Shown: positions 1-14,016, counted from the stretch's first letter. The stretch is 64,000 bases of DNA from Mycobacterium decipiens (GCF_963853665.1 NZ_OY970459.1:1178001-1242000); one strand, 5' to 3'. Numbers and translations: made by a program. The notes: generated by a model from the sequence alone, not told the origin.

Positions 1-750
1 GTTTTCGACGCCGACGGCGCGGTGATCGACGACGCCACCGTGCTGCCCAGCGGCTCCAGCGTCTACCTCTATCGCGACCTGCCTGACGAAGTGCCGGTGC
101 CTTTCGATATCCCGGTGCTCCACCAAGACGGCAACGTCGTGGTCGTCGACAAGCCGCACTTCTTGGCGACCATGCCCCGGGGGCGGCACGTCGCGCAGAC
201 CGCGCTGGTGCGGCTCCGCCGGGACCTGGGATTGCCCGAACTGAGCCCGGCCCACCGGCTGGACCGGCTGACCGCAGGGGTATTGCTGTTCACCACCCGG
301 CGCGAGTTGCGCGGCAGCTACCAAACGCTGTTCGCCCGTGGTCTGGTGCACAAGACCTATCTGGCTCGGGCGGCCGTTGACCCGGGTCTGGCGTTGCCGT
401 GCGTGGTCCGCAGCCGCATTGTCAAGCGCCGCGGACATCTGCAGGCGGTCTGCGAGCCCGGCGTTCCCAACGCCGAGACGCTGGTGGAGCTGATCTCACG
501 CGACGGTCTGTACCGGCTGACGCCGCGCACCGGACGCACCCACCAGCTACGGGTGCACATGGCGTCGCTGGGGGTACCGATCGTGGGTGATCCGCTGTAT
601 CCCAACGTGATACCCATGTCCGATCAAGACCTCGGCGACTTCAGCGCGCCGCTGCAGTTGCTGGCACAGCGCATCGAGTTCGACGATCCGCTGACCGGAT
701 CACACCGCGAGTTCGTCAGCTGCCGACAGCTAGGAGGAGTTTCACTATGA
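1..750 (+). CDS. RluA-family RNA pseudouridine synthase, 5' partial (Rv3300c-like)
   Basis: Isomerises specific uridines in rRNA or tRNA to pseudouridine. The frame is open from base 1, so the start lies upstream; about 249 codons are visible of a protein I remember as about 300 aa. The RluA signature is present as AHRLDRLTAG, with the catalytic Asp in HRLD. A later RTGRTHQLRVHM block followed by VGDPLYP is also typical of the family. No S4 RNA-binding domain is visible in this part. The stop overlaps the start of atsB (ATGA), so the two are probably cotranscribed. The RNA target cannot be told from sequence. Confidence 0.9.
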   Translation, partial: VFDADGAVIDDATVLPSGSSVYLYRDLPDEVPVPFDIPVLHQDGNVVVVDKPHFLATMPRGRHVAQTALVRLRRDLGLPELSPAHRLDRLTAGVLLFTTRRELRGSYQTLFARGLVHKTYLARAAVDPGLALPCVVRSRIVKRRGHLQAVCEPGVPNAETLVELISRDGLYRLTPRTGRTHQLRVHMASLGVPIVGDPLYPNVIPMSDQDLGDFSAPLQLLAQRIEFDDPLTGSHREFVSCRQLGGVSL

Positions 751-3659
751 GTGAAGACAAGGCGTTGGTCATCGTTGCCGGATACCAGGACATCGATTCG
801 GCTCGGCACGACTTTCAAAACCTTACCGATCGAGCCAAGGACAAGAGCATCCCGCTGCAGGGTGCGGTGTTAGTCGGCAAGGACGGCGAGGGCAATCCCG
901 TCTTGGTCGACACCGGAAACCGACTCGGCCGGCGCGGCGCGGCATGGGGCGCCGGGGCGGGCCTGGCGATCGGTCTGTTCTCGCCTGCGCTGTTGGCCTC
1001 GGCAGCGGTTGGCGCCGCGGCGGGAGCATTGGCAGGCACCTTCGCTCACCATCGGATCAAGAGCGGGCTGGCCGACAAGATTGGCGAAGCGCTATCGGCG
1101 GGCCGTGCTGTGATCATCGCGGTGACGGAGGCGCAGGGACGCCTGAAGGCGGGACAGGCGTTGGCTGGCTCACCAATGAAATCTGTTGCGGAGATCAGTC
1201 GTTCAACGCTGAGAAGCCTGGGTGCAGCGTTGCAAGAGGCGATGGGAAAGTTCAACCCGGACCGCACCCGGCTGCCGCTGCCGCAGCGCAGCTTCGGCGG
1301 CACCATCGGAAGCACCATGGCGGAGTCGGTGGGCGACTGGTCGATCGTTCCGGGTCCCTTTCCGCCCGACGACGCACCAAACGTGCTGATCGTGCTGATC
1401 GACGACGCCGGGTTCGGCGGCCCGGATACTTTCGGCGGCGCCATCCGGACCCCGACGCTATCCCGAGTGGCACGGAATGGACTGACCTACAACCGTTTCC
1501 ATGTCACCGCGATATGCTCGCCGACCCGTGCGGCGCTGCTGACCGGACGAAACCATCACCGGGTGGGCTTCGGATCGGTCTGCGAACTCCCGGGCCCATT
1601 CCCCGGCTACTCGACGGTCAAGCCGCGTAGCTGCGCCGCGCTGCCGCGAATTCTGCGCGACAACGGTTATGTGACTGGCGCTTTCGGCAAGTGGCATCTG
1701 ACCCCGGACAACGTCCAGGGAGCGGCGGGGCCGTTCGACAATTGGCCGCTGGGTTGGGGATTCGACCATTTCTGGGGCTTCCCGAGTGGCGCCGCGGGCC
1801 AGTACGACCCGATCATCAGTCAGGACAACTCCGTCATCGGCATACCTGAGGGTTCTGGAGGAAAAGACGGTCGCCCCTACTACTTCCCGGACGACCTCAC
1901 CGACAAAGCCGTCGAGTGGCTACACACCGTGCGAGCGCAGAACGCCGAGAAGCCATGGATGCTGTACTACTCGACCGGTGCCACCCATGCGCCGCACCAC
2001 GTATTCTCCGAGTGGGCCGATAAGTACCAGGGACAGTTCGACGAGGGCTGGGATGTGTATCGGCAGAAGACATTTGAACGGCAAAAGCAGCTCGGGATCA
2101 TTCCACCCGACACCGAACTAACCGAGCGCCCCGATCTATTCCCCGCGTGGGACAACTTGTCGGAGACCCAGCGAAAGCTCTATGCCCGCCAGATGGAGGT
2201 GTTCGCCGGGTTCGCGGAGAACGCGGACTGGAATGTCGGCCGGCTGCTGGACGCGATCGAGGGTCTCGGCGAGACCGACAACACGCTGGTGTTCTACATC
2301 TGGGGCGACAACGGCGCCAGCATGGAGGGCACCAACACCGGTTCGTTCAACGAGATGACGTTCCTCAATGGCCTGGATCTCGACGCCGACCGGCAACTGG
2401 AGCTCATCGAACGGTATGGCGGGATCTCCGCACTCGGCGACGAGTTCACCGCACCGCACTTCGCCTCCGGGTGGGCGCACGCGAACAACACCCCATTCCA
2501 GTGGGGCAAACAGATGGCCAGCCACCTGGGTGGCACGCGCGATCCCTTGGTGGTCGCCTGGCCGGCCCGGATCCGGCCGGATGGTCATGTTCGTGGCCAG
2601 TTCACTCACTGCATCGACATCGCGCCAACCGTGTTGGAGGCCGTCGGTTTACCCGAGCCGACCAGTGTCGACGGCTTCGAGCAGGAACCGATGGACGGAA
2701 CCAGTTTCCTGCACACCTTCGACGACGTGGCGGCCGAAGAGCGCCACACGGTGCAGTACTTCGAGAACTTTGGTAGCCGCGCCATCTACCAAGACGGTTG
2801 GTGGGCGTGTGCTCGGTTGGACAAGGCGCCGTGGGACCTCTCGCCGGAGACGATGCAGCGATTCGCGCCGCAAAACTACGACCCCGACCAGGATGTTTGG
2901 GAGCTGTACTACCTCCCCGACGACTTCTCCCAGGCCGTAAACCTGGCCGCCAGGCGTCCGGACAAGCTGGCCGAGCTTACCCAGTTGTGGTGGCAGGAGG
3001 CCGAACGAAACCGGGTGCTGCCGCTGCTGGGTGGGCTCGCGGTCATGTTCGGCGATCTGCCGCCCCTTCCCACCACGGCTCGGTTCAGTTTCAAAGGAAA
3101 CGTGCAAAACATCCAGCGCGGCATGGTCCCACGTATCTCGGGCCGCTCCTACGCGATCGAGGCACGGCTGCATGTCCCCGACAGCGGCGCGGAGGGAGTG
3201 ATCGTCGCCAACGCCGACTTCATGGGCGGGTTCGCGGTGTGGGTCGACGGACAGCGGCGACTGCACCACACCTACTCCTTCCTGGGCGTCGAGACCTATC
3301 GGCAGGTATCCACCGAGCCGATCCCCACTGGTGATGTCACGGTGCGGATGTTGTTTGATTCCGCTCGGCCCGTCGCCGCGTCGGGTGGCCGGGTGACGCT
3401 ATGGGCCAACGACCGGCTGATCGGCGAGGGTGAGATGCCCCAGACAGTGCCGTTGGCCTTCACGTCGTACGCGGGGATGGACATCGGCCGCGACAACGGC
3501 CTGGTCGTCGACCGCGACTATGAGGACAAGGCACCCTATGCGTTCACCGGAACCGTCGCAGAGGTCATCTTCGACCTCAAACCCGTTCACCCTGAAGCGG
3601 AAAAGGCGTTGCACGAGCATGCATCTGTCCAAGCGGTCGGACAGGGCGCGGCGGGCTGA
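747..3659 (+). CDS. atsB: Arylsulfatase AtsB with N-terminal DUF1269-like membrane domain
   Basis: Type I sulfatase expected to hydrolyse sulfate esters. The maturation motif C-S-P-T-R is at residues 257-261; Cys257 would be converted to formylglycine. Metal-site Asp residues lie near 215-220 (VLIDDAGFG). The GKWH segment and the C-terminal sulfatase fold follow, so the catalytic part runs from about 205 to 780. The first 140 residues are a separate module with a Gly/Ala-rich hydrophobic stretch near 66-100, resembling DUF1269 membrane proteins. At 970 aa it equals the M. tuberculosis length I remember. A clear AGGAGGAG ribosome site lies just upstream, and the start overlaps the preceding stop by ATGA. 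The natural substrate is unknown. Confidence 0.93.
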   Translation: MSEDKALVIVAGYQDIDSARHDFQNLTDRAKDKSIPLQGAVLVGKDGEGNPVLVDTGNRLGRRGAAWGAGAGLAIGLFSPALLASAAVGAAAGALAGTFAHHRIKSGLADKIGEALSAGRAVIIAVTEAQGRLKAGQALAGSPMKSVAEISRSTLRSLGAALQEAMGKFNPDRTRLPLPQRSFGGTIGSTMAESVGDWSIVPGPFPPDDAPNVLIVLIDDAGFGGPDTFGGAIRTPTLSRVARNGLTYNRFHVTAICSPTRAALLTGRNHHRVGFGSVCELPGPFPGYSTVKPRSCAALPRILRDNGYVTGAFGKWHLTPDNVQGAAGPFDNWPLGWGFDHFWGFPSGAAGQYDPIISQDNSVIGIPEGSGGKDGRPYYFPDDLTDKAVEWLHTVRAQNAEKPWMLYYSTGATHAPHHVFSEWADKYQGQFDEGWDVYRQKTFERQKQLGIIPPDTELTERPDLFPAWDNLSETQRKLYARQMEVFAGFAENADWNVGRLLDAIEGLGETDNTLVFYIWGDNGASMEGTNTGSFNEMTFLNGLDLDADRQLELIERYGGISALGDEFTAPHFASGWAHANNTPFQWGKQMASHLGGTRDPLVVAWPARIRPDGHVRGQFTHCIDIAPTVLEAVGLPEPTSVDGFEQEPMDGTSFLHTFDDVAAEERHTVQYFENFGSRAIYQDGWWACARLDKAPWDLSPETMQRFAPQNYDPDQDVWELYYLPDDFSQAVNLAARRPDKLAELTQLWWQEAERNRVLPLLGGLAVMFGDLPPLPTTARFSFKGNVQNIQRGMVPRISGRSYAIEARLHVPDSGAEGVIVANADFMGGFAVWVDGQRRLHHTYSFLGVETYRQVSTEPIPTGDVTVRMLFDSARPVAASGGRVTLWANDRLIGEGEMPQTVPLAFTSYAGMDIGRDNGLVVDRDYEDKAPYAFTGTVAEVIFDLKPVHPEAEKALHEHASVQAVGQGAAG

Positions 3660-3685
3660 TCAAATGCGATCGGTACCTTGACGAT

Positions 3686-4600
3686 ATGCCCTGGGCGCGA
3701 TTGCTGTCGCTTGCCGTTCTCGTGGCTTGTCTGGGCGGGTGCGGCGGAGGCCGAATGCTGGCTGGCGACGGCAGTCAGGTTGGGACGTTCGAATTCGGAG
3801 GCCTGACCCGAAGTTATCGCTTGCACGTGCCTCCCGCTGAGCCCACCGGGCTGGTGATCAGCCTGCACGGTGGCGGCGGCACCGGAGCCGGGCAGGAGGC
3901 CCTCACCGATTTCGACGCCGTTGCCGACACCGCCGACCTGCTAGTCGTCTATCCCGACGGCTATGACAAAAGCTGGGCCGACGGGAGAGGGGCATCCCCG
4001 GCGGACCGCCGTCATCTCGACGACGTCGGGTTCCTGGTCGCGTTGGCAGGAAAGCTGGTGCACGACTTCGACATTGCTCCCGGGCACGTATTCGCCACCG
4101 GCATGTCCAACGGAGGCTTCATGTCCAACCGGTTGGCGTGTGAGCGCGCCGACATCTTCGCCGCGATCGCGCCGGTGGCGGGCACCCTGGGGGTAGGTGT
4201 GAAGTGCAACCCGTCGCGGCCGGTGTCGGTGCTGGAGGCACACGGTACCGCCGACCCGCTGGTTCCGTTCAAAGGCGGGTCGGTGCGCGGTCGCGGCGGG
4301 CTCAGTCATTCCATCTCGGTTGCGGGCATGGTGGACCGATGGCGGGCGGTCGATGGCTGTGCGGGCGATCCGTCGGCGGAGGTGCTACCCAACGTCGGGG
4401 ACGGAACCGTTGTGCACCTATTCGATTCCAGCTCATGCGTGGCCGGCACCGAGGTGATCTTCTACCGGATCGACAATGGCGGGCATACCTGGCCGGGCGG
4501 CAAGCAGTATCTGCCGAAGGCGGTCATCGGGCCGACCACGCGCGCGTTCGACGGGTCGCAAGTCATTGCGCAGTTCTTCGCCACACACGGGCGCGATTAG
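3686..4600 (+). CDS. lpqC: Esterase lipoprotein LpqC (PHB depolymerase-like)
   Basis: Predicted secreted lipoprotein and alpha/beta hydrolase. The N-terminus is a signal peptide ending in lipobox L-G-G-C, giving acylated Cys19. The nucleophile elbow G-M-S-N-G places Ser141 as the catalytic serine; the oxyanion region is SLHGGGGTG near residue 60, and a late GGHTWPGG segment supplies the likely catalytic His. This layout matches the polyhydroxybutyrate depolymerase/feruloyl esterase family. The physiological ester is unknown. The gene sits 26 bp after atsB on the same strand and converges with nei, overlapping it by 4 bp. Confidence 0.9.
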   Translation: MPWARLLSLAVLVACLGGCGGGRMLAGDGSQVGTFEFGGLTRSYRLHVPPAEPTGLVISLHGGGGTGAGQEALTDFDAVADTADLLVVYPDGYDKSWADGRGASPADRRHLDDVGFLVALAGKLVHDFDIAPGHVFATGMSNGGFMSNRLACERADIFAAIAPVAGTLGVGVKCNPSRPVSVLEAHGTADPLVPFKGGSVRGRGGLSHSISVAGMVDRWRAVDGCAGDPSAEVLPNVGDGTVVHLFDSSSCVAGTEVIFYRIDNGGHTWPGGKQYLPKAVIGPTTRAFDGSQVIAQFFATHGRD

Positions 4601-5370
4601 GCCGCGTGTTGGCAGGCCGGGCACCAGTACCGCACCCGCTCGTTGGTGTTGTCGAAGGCGATCAGCGTGCCGCAGCGACGGCAACCCCGACCGGCCCGCC
4701 CGTAGACCCACAGTTGTCTGCCGGCCCGGGTATCGCCAGTGGTGCAGCGGTTCCAACGCCACCGGTTGGCCCAAAGCATGTCTCGGGCGCGGGTGACCAG
4801 ACGGCGCGGGTCGTCGATCGCGCTGACCGGTGCGGTCGGCAAAAGTCCGCTGACGAAACACAATTCGTTGCAGTACACGTTGCCGATCCCGGCTATCACC
4901 CGCTGGTCGAGTAGCGCCTCGGCGATGGGCCGGTCGGGGGCAATGATCAGGTTGGCGGCTGCAAGCTGCGGGTCCCAATCGTCGGCTAGCAGGTCGGGCC
5001 CCAGGTGCGCGACGACGGTACCGTCATTGTCCCGGTCGAGGACCTCCAACACGCCCAGGTCGGCGCCGACCGCTCGGATAGCCTCCTCTCCTTGGTTGGC
5101 TTCCAAGATGATTCGCGTCCGGTGATCCACCCGAACCGACCGGTTGCCGACCTTCCAACCGCCGTCCATCTTCAGATGGGAGTGGATGCTGGCCGTCCCG
5201 ACTCGGATGAACAGATGCTTGCCCCGACTGAGCACCTCGTCCACCACCTGGCCGGTGAGGTCGACGGTGGCAAACCGGGGCACTCGGATATCGCACCGTG
5301 TCAATGGGCGACCGGCCAGATGCCGCCGCAGGATCGCCGCGGTGTGCCAGACGGTGTCACCCTCGGGCAT
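4597..5370 (-). CDS. nei: Formamidopyrimidine/endonuclease VIII-type DNA glycosylase (Nei2)
   Basis: Base-excision repair enzyme that removes oxidised bases and nicks abasic DNA. It begins Met-Pro-Glu-Gly-Asp; after Met removal Pro2 is the Schiff-base nucleophile and Glu3 the partner, which fixes the start codon. The C-terminus holds a four-cysteine zinc finger (CRRCGT...CPAC, residues about 229-254). The H2TH region includes [11 protein letters not shown] near 160. At 257 aa the length fits the family. The gene follows lhr directly on the minus strand with only 3 bp between, so the helicase and glycosylase are likely one transcript. It corresponds to Rv3297, one of two nei genes in M. tuberculosis. 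Confidence 0.93.
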   Translation of the reverse strand: MPEGDTVWHTAAILRRHLAGRPLTRCDIRVPRFATVDLTGQVVDEVLSRGKHLFIRVGTASIHSHLKMDGGWKVGNRSVRVDHRTRIILEANQGEEAIRAVGADLGVLEVLDRDNDGTVVAHLGPDLLADDWDPQLAAANLIIAPDRPIAEALLDQRVIAGIGNVYCNELCFVSGLLPTAPVSAIDDPRRLVTRARDMLWANRWRWNRCTTGDTRAGRQLWVYGRAGRGCRRCGTLIAFDNTNERVRYWCPACQHAA

Positions 5371-5373
5371 GGC

Positions 5374-9975
<4,602 letters not shown>

Positions 9976-10019
9976 CTAGCCATCGTGCCAACAAGCACCG
10001 ACAAAAAGCGTCCCCCCGC

Positions 10020-10685
10020 TCACAATCGCGCGGTTGCCATCGCCTCGGCCAATTCGGGCGGAATCTCGGGCACCCGGGAGATGGCGTCCAGCAGCGCGTG
10101 CGCGCAGGCGTCGGCGAGCCGCTCCGCGTCGGTCGACGGGTCCATGATCCGCTGCCGGCACAGCTCGAAGGTGAACGCGATCCAGCCGAAAATGATCACC
10201 CGCAGGTCACGCTCGACCTCCGGCTCCAGCGTTGCGCTCCCCGGGATCCCGCTGACGACCTCGCCGATGCGGGAAATGATGTGTTCCATCTGGCGGTTCT
10301 TGGCTTCGTCGTCGATGCCGAGCAGAACCGGGTCGGACCGGCCCAAGCCGACGTAGGCGGCCCACGCGGCCTCGGGGTTCTGCTGGTGATAGGCCATGTA
10401 GGCCAGCACGCCGGTCCGAATCTCTTCGAACATCGTCAGCCCGGGGGCGGGCAGCTTGTTGGTGGCCGCGTACAGCCGGTCGGCTTCGTCCTTGACGACC
10501 GCGGCGAAGAACGCGCGCTTGTCCGGAAAGTAGTGATACATCAGTGCCCGCGACACCCCGGCTCGCTCGGCGATCTCGTCGATGCGGACCTCGTCGTACG
10601 GCCGCTTCCCAAAGACCTCCGCCCCCAGGGCGAGCAGTTCAGCGCGGCGGTCCTCTGGGGATAACCGCCTTCTGGCTGTCGCCAT
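10020..10685 (-). CDS. TetR-family transcriptional regulator (Rv3295-like)
   Basis: DNA-binding repressor of unknown ligand. A TetR helix-turn-helix fills roughly residues 25-60 (RIDEIAERAGVSRALMYHYF), followed by an all-helical ligand domain. The frame could start 11 codons upstream, but the Met at 10685 (MATARRRLSPEDRR) gives 221 aa, the length I remember for Rv3295. Position between lhr and the pcd gene gives no firm target; autoregulation or control of the adjoining genes is possible. No operator was identified with confidence. Confidence 0.88.
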   Translation of the reverse strand: MATARRRLSPEDRRAELLALGAEVFGKRPYDEVRIDEIAERAGVSRALMYHYFPDKRAFFAAVVKDEADRLYAATNKLPAPGLTMFEEIRTGVLAYMAYHQQNPEAAWAAYVGLGRSDPVLLGIDDEAKNRQMEHIISRIGEVVSGIPGSATLEPEVERDLRVIIFGWIAFTFELCRQRIMDPSTDAERLADACAHALLDAISRVPEIPPELAEAMATARL

Positions 10686-10733
10686 GTGACAGATACTACT
10701 CACCGAGACCGGACGCACCGGCAGGACGCACGG

Positions 10734-12254
10734 TTAGCCGAACTTCACGCCCTGCGCCAGTGGCAGCTCGCTCGAGTAGTTCACGGTGTTGGTGGCTCGG
10801 CGCATGTATGCCTTCCACGCGTCCGAACCGGACTCGCGGCCGCCGCCGGTCTCCTTTTCGCCGCCGAAGGCACCGCCGATCTCCGCACCCGACGTGCCGA
10901 TGTTGACGTTGGCGATACCGCAGTCGGATTCGTCGAGGAAGCACTCGGCCTCCCGCAGGTCGGTAGTGAATATTGCCGACGAAAGTCCTTGTGGTACAGC
11001 ATTGTTGAGCGCTATCGCCTCGTGGAAGTCGTCGTAGGTTAGTACGTACAGGATCGGTGCGAACGTTTCGGTCGCCACGATGGCCGTCTGGGAGGGCATC
11101 CGGACCACAGCGGGCGTGACATAGTAGGCGCCCGGTGGGCCCTGGCGGCGGTCACCGCCGATGACCTCGCCGCCGTCGGCGAGTGCCTGTTCCAGTGCTC
11201 CCACCATGTCGCGGTAGGCGGTTTCGTGGATGAGTGGGCCGACCAGCGTGTCCGGGGCCGACGGGTCACCGATCGCCAGCTGGCGATAGGCGGCGACGAC
11301 GCGGGTCACCACATTGTCGGCCACCGAGCGGTGCACAATCAGCCGGCGCAGGCTGGTGCAGCGTTGCCCGGCGGTGCCGGCGGCGGCGAACACGACGGCG
11401 CGCACCGCCAGCTCCAGGTCGGCCGACGGCGCCACAATTGCCGCGTTATTGCCGCCCAACTCCAGCAGCACCCGTCCGAAGCGCCGGGCAACGCGTGGAC
11501 CGACCTGCTGGCCCATCCGCACCGAACCCGTCGCCGACACCAAGGCAACCCGCGGATCATCGACGAGTTGCGCACCAAGCTCGGCGCCGCCCAGCAGCAG
11601 GCCGCCCACCGCGGAAGGCGCACCGACATCGGCCGCGGCGCGGGTGAGCAACACCTGGCAGGCCAGCGCCGTCAACGGCGTCAACTCCGAGGGCTTCCAC
11701 ACCACCGTGTCGCCGCAGACCAGTGCCACCGCGGCGTTCCACGCCCAGACCGCGACCGGGAAGTTGAATGCGGTGATCACGCCCACCACCCCGAGTGGAT
11801 GCCAGGTCTCCAGCAGCCGGTGCCCTGGGCGCTCGGAAGCGATGGTGCGGCCATAGAGCTGGCGTGACAGACCGACCGCGAACTGGCAGATATCGATCAT
11901 TTCCTGCACTTCGCCGCGTGCCTCGGAGGTGATCTTGCCCGCTTCGATCGTGACCAGTGTCGCGAGGTCGTTCTGGTGTGCGGTGAGTAGCTCGCCGAGC
12001 CGGGCCACCAGGGCGCCGCGCCGCGGGGCCGGGGTGCTTCGCCATGTCGTAAAGGTGCCGGCCGCCTCGGCGATCGTGCGATCAGCCTGCTCCGAGGTGG
12101 TCGGCGCGACGGTGAACAGTACCTCGCCGGTGATCGGTGTGCTCGCGGGCAGGCCGTGGTTGCCCGGCTCGCCAAGGGTGACCCCTGATCCGTTCGAGGC
12201 GCCGATCGCTTCGAAGGCGGCGAGCACCCGGGCACGCAACTGGTCGGACGTCAT
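10734..12254 (-). CDS. pcd: Piperideine-6-carboxylate / alpha-aminoadipate semialdehyde dehydrogenase Pcd
   Basis: NAD(P)-dependent aldehyde dehydrogenase predicted to oxidise alpha-aminoadipate semialdehyde (in equilibrium with piperideine-6-carboxylate), the Lat product, to 2-aminoadipate. Catalytic Cys299 lies in GQRCT and general-base Glu265 in LLELGGNN; the ITAFNFPVAVW and VVWKPSE cofactor motifs are present. The frame is open far upstream, but the start at 12254 (MTSDQLRARV, 506 aa) follows a GAGGAG ribosome site contributed by a MIRU relic. The HglS-like gene ends 13 bp upstream, so translation is probably coupled. Aldehyde dehydrogenase identity is certain; the substrate is inferred from neighbours. 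Confidence 0.9.
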   Translation of the reverse strand: MTSDQLRARVLAAFEAIGASNGSGVTLGEPGNHGLPASTPITGEVLFTVAPTTSEQADRTIAEAAGTFTTWRSTPAPRRGALVARLGELLTAHQNDLATLVTIEAGKITSEARGEVQEMIDICQFAVGLSRQLYGRTIASERPGHRLLETWHPLGVVGVITAFNFPVAVWAWNAAVALVCGDTVVWKPSELTPLTALACQVLLTRAAADVGAPSAVGGLLLGGAELGAQLVDDPRVALVSATGSVRMGQQVGPRVARRFGRVLLELGGNNAAIVAPSADLELAVRAVVFAAAGTAGQRCTSLRRLIVHRSVADNVVTRVVAAYRQLAIGDPSAPDTLVGPLIHETAYRDMVGALEQALADGGEVIGGDRRQGPPGAYYVTPAVVRMPSQTAIVATETFAPILYVLTYDDFHEAIALNNAVPQGLSSAIFTTDLREAECFLDESDCGIANVNIGTSGAEIGGAFGGEKETGGGRESGSDAWKAYMRRATNTVNYSSELPLAQGVKFG

Positions 12255-12290
12255 GCGCCGCTCCTCCTCATCGCTTCGTAGAGATCGCTT
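12251..12290 (-). repeat. MIRU-like relic at the hglS-like/pcd junction
   Basis: On the minus strand the junction reads GAAGCGATGAGGAGGAGCGG and continues to the pcd start. This matches the 3' half of the 53-bp MIRU unit seen at 28421. It carries the stop of the upstream gene overlapping an ATG (ATGA), a 6-codon micro-ORF, a GAGGAG ribosome site, and a second ATGA overlap with the pcd start. A short tandem (GAAGCGATCTCTACGAAGCGAT) extends into the last codons of the upstream gene. Confidence 0.7.
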
Positions 12291-13533
12291 CGTAGAGCGC
12301 GTAGGGATCGTGAATGTCGCGGCCGATGGCCCCGGCCAACCAATCGATGTCATAGCCGGAATCGTCGGGTCCGTCACCGGTCTGCGAGTCGCGGTCCAGG
12401 TTGGAGCGGAAGATGCCGGCCGCCGAAGCGGGCAGGAAGTCTTCATAGACGATGGGTGCCGACGGGTCTCCGCCTCGGTAGTACGCCAAGCCTTGGCTGG
12501 CCATCTCTTCATCGGTTGAGGGGAAGTACCGGTTCCACACTGCGGCGGCCACCGGGGCCGGGTCGCGGCCCCCGACCAGCTGAGCCATCGCGGCGTCGTA
12601 GCGTTCGCGCCCCCGTGGGGTCAACGCGACACCGCGCGCCTCTACCTCGCCGAACCGCACCCGCAGGTCCCCCGGCGCGCGGGTGCCGTCCTCGTCGCGA
12701 AACATGCGTGGTTCGGCAAGCGCCCGAAATGAGGTCTGCCGCAACAGGACATCGGGTCCGTCGGTGCGGGGAGGCCCTTGGATGGTGTCGATCATGGTGA
12801 TGCCGCGTTCGGTCATCCGGCGGTACAGATCGTCGATGTCGAGCACGCGAGGCGTCAGATGGTTGATGTGCGTGGACCCGACTCCAGCGATGTCAGCGGC
12901 CACCGCCGATACCCGCGACAACTCGTCGTACCAGGATTTTTCGATCGGTTCCCGAGACAGGGCGAACGCTGCCACCGCCGCAGCGACGAAAGCCTGCGCC
13001 TCGTCGGCGTCGCAGCCGCCATCGGCCGCGATCGTCCGGGCTTGGGCGAGCAACGCGGGTTTGAAGAGTTGCCGACGCTCGAGGAAGGCCTGCACGCGGG
13101 TGCGCAGGCTGGCATCGAAGTACCGCCGATCCTCGATCGCCAGCATCGACGTGAACACCCGAAACGGGTTGCGCGCCAGCTCGTTTGCATCGATAGGGCG
13201 GAAAGCGGTGGACACCACCGGAATTGGTGAGTCAGCGCAGCGCAGGTCGTAGTAGCCCACCGGCAGCATCCCGAAGGCGGCGAACAGGTCGGCGACGGCT
13301 GCAAGTTCGGCCGGGTTGCCCACTCGGATGGCGCCGTGGCGCTCGGCGGTGACTCGCTGAAGCGAGCCGAGCCGCTCGGCTCCCGGGTGGCACGTCACGT
13401 AGTCGGAGTTGACCTGTGCGCTCACCTCGACCAGCGTCCCGTAGGCGGGAACCTCGGCGGCATACATGGCCGACAGCCCAGCGGCGAAGCTCGCACGCAG
13501 CTGCCAGGTCGCCACCTTTTTCGGCCGACTCAT
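12268..13533 (-). CDS. 2-oxoadipate dioxygenase/decarboxylase, HglS-like (DUF1338; Rv3292-like)
   Basis: Member of the DUF1338/HglS family, Fe(II) VOC-fold enzymes that convert 2-oxoadipate to D-2-hydroxyglutarate in bacterial lysine catabolism. Family blocks I recognise are SAMYAAEVPAYGTLVEV near 21-37, ERHGAIR with His66 and Arg70, HINHLTPRVLDID with His222, and FGEVEARGVALTPRGR with Glu296; His66, His222 and Glu296 are the likely metal ligands by comparison with Pseudomonas HglS. It is commonly annotated only as a conserved hypothetical. The neighbours lat, pcd and lrpA supply the preceding lysine steps. Its start lies 30 bp from the divergent lrpA start. Confidence 0.85.
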   Translation of the reverse strand: MSRPKKVATWQLRASFAAGLSAMYAAEVPAYGTLVEVSAQVNSDYVTCHPGAERLGSLQRVTAERHGAIRVGNPAELAAVADLFAAFGMLPVGYYDLRCADSPIPVVSTAFRPIDANELARNPFRVFTSMLAIEDRRYFDASLRTRVQAFLERRQLFKPALLAQARTIAADGGCDADEAQAFVAAAVAAFALSREPIEKSWYDELSRVSAVAADIAGVGSTHINHLTPRVLDIDDLYRRMTERGITMIDTIQGPPRTDGPDVLLRQTSFRALAEPRMFRDEDGTRAPGDLRVRFGEVEARGVALTPRGRERYDAAMAQLVGGRDPAPVAAAVWNRYFPSTDEEMASQGLAYYRGGDPSAPIVYEDFLPASAAGIFRSNLDRDSQTGDGPDDSGYDIDWLAGAIGRDIHDPYALYEAISTKR

Positions 13534-13563
13534 AGTGCGCTGCCGCTGCGATAGTCTCCGGCC

Positions 13564-14016
13564 ATGAACGAGGCGCTCGACGATATCGATCGAATTCTGG
13601 CGCGCGAGCTGGTCAGCGACGGACGTGCCACGCTGTCAGAGTTGGCCAGCAGAGCCGGCCTGTCGGTCTCGGCGGTCCAATCGCGGGTGCGTCGGCTGGA
13701 GTCTCGTGGTGTGGTCCGGGGATATTCGGCCCGGATCAACCCCGAGGCGGTTGGGTATGTGCTGTCGGCGTTCGTGGCCATCACTCCTCTCGATCCGTCT
13801 CAACCAGATGATGCTCCCGCGCGGCTGGAACATATCGAGCAGATCGAGTCGTGTCACTCGGTGGCCGGCGAAGAGAGCTACGTCCTGCTGGTGCGCGTCG
13901 CTTCCGCCCGGGCGCTTGAGGATCTGCTGCAACGGATCCGGACCACGGCGAACGTGCGGACTCGAAGCACGGTCATTTTGAACACTTTTTACAGCGATAG
14001 GCAGCATATACCGTAA
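13564..14016 (+). CDS. lrpA: Lrp/AsnC-family regulator LrpA
   Basis: Feast/famine regulator that binds DNA as an oligomer and senses amino acids. An N-terminal helix-turn-helix (LSELASRAGLSVSAVQSRVRRLE, roughly residues 22-45) precedes a RAM ligand-binding domain of about 80 residues. The 150-aa length is standard. It sits between the divergent HglS-like gene and lat, so lysine or a related amino acid is the plausible effector. A possible -10 element TAGTCT (13552-13557) ends 6 bp before the ATG, suggesting a leaderless mRNA. The M. tuberculosis counterpart Rv3291c is reported to respond to amino acids and starvation. Confidence 0.93.
   Translation: MNEALDDIDRILARELVSDGRATLSELASRAGLSVSAVQSRVRRLESRGVVRGYSARINPEAVGYVLSAFVAITPLDPSQPDDAPARLEHIEQIESCHSVAGEESYVLLVRVASARALEDLLQRIRTTANVRTRSTVILNTFYSDRQHIP

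Noticed and set aside
2147..2776. Long alternative frames inside atsB and lhr
   Set aside because: They show the Arg/Pro/Gly-rich composition of GC-rich shadows, and the annotated frames have intact catalytic motifs throughout.
10734..12512. 592-aa reading frame extending pcd upstream
   Set aside because: The added 86 residues are out-of-family, overlap the HglS-like gene antisense in frame only, and bypass the MIRU-supplied ribosome site; the start at 12254 is better.
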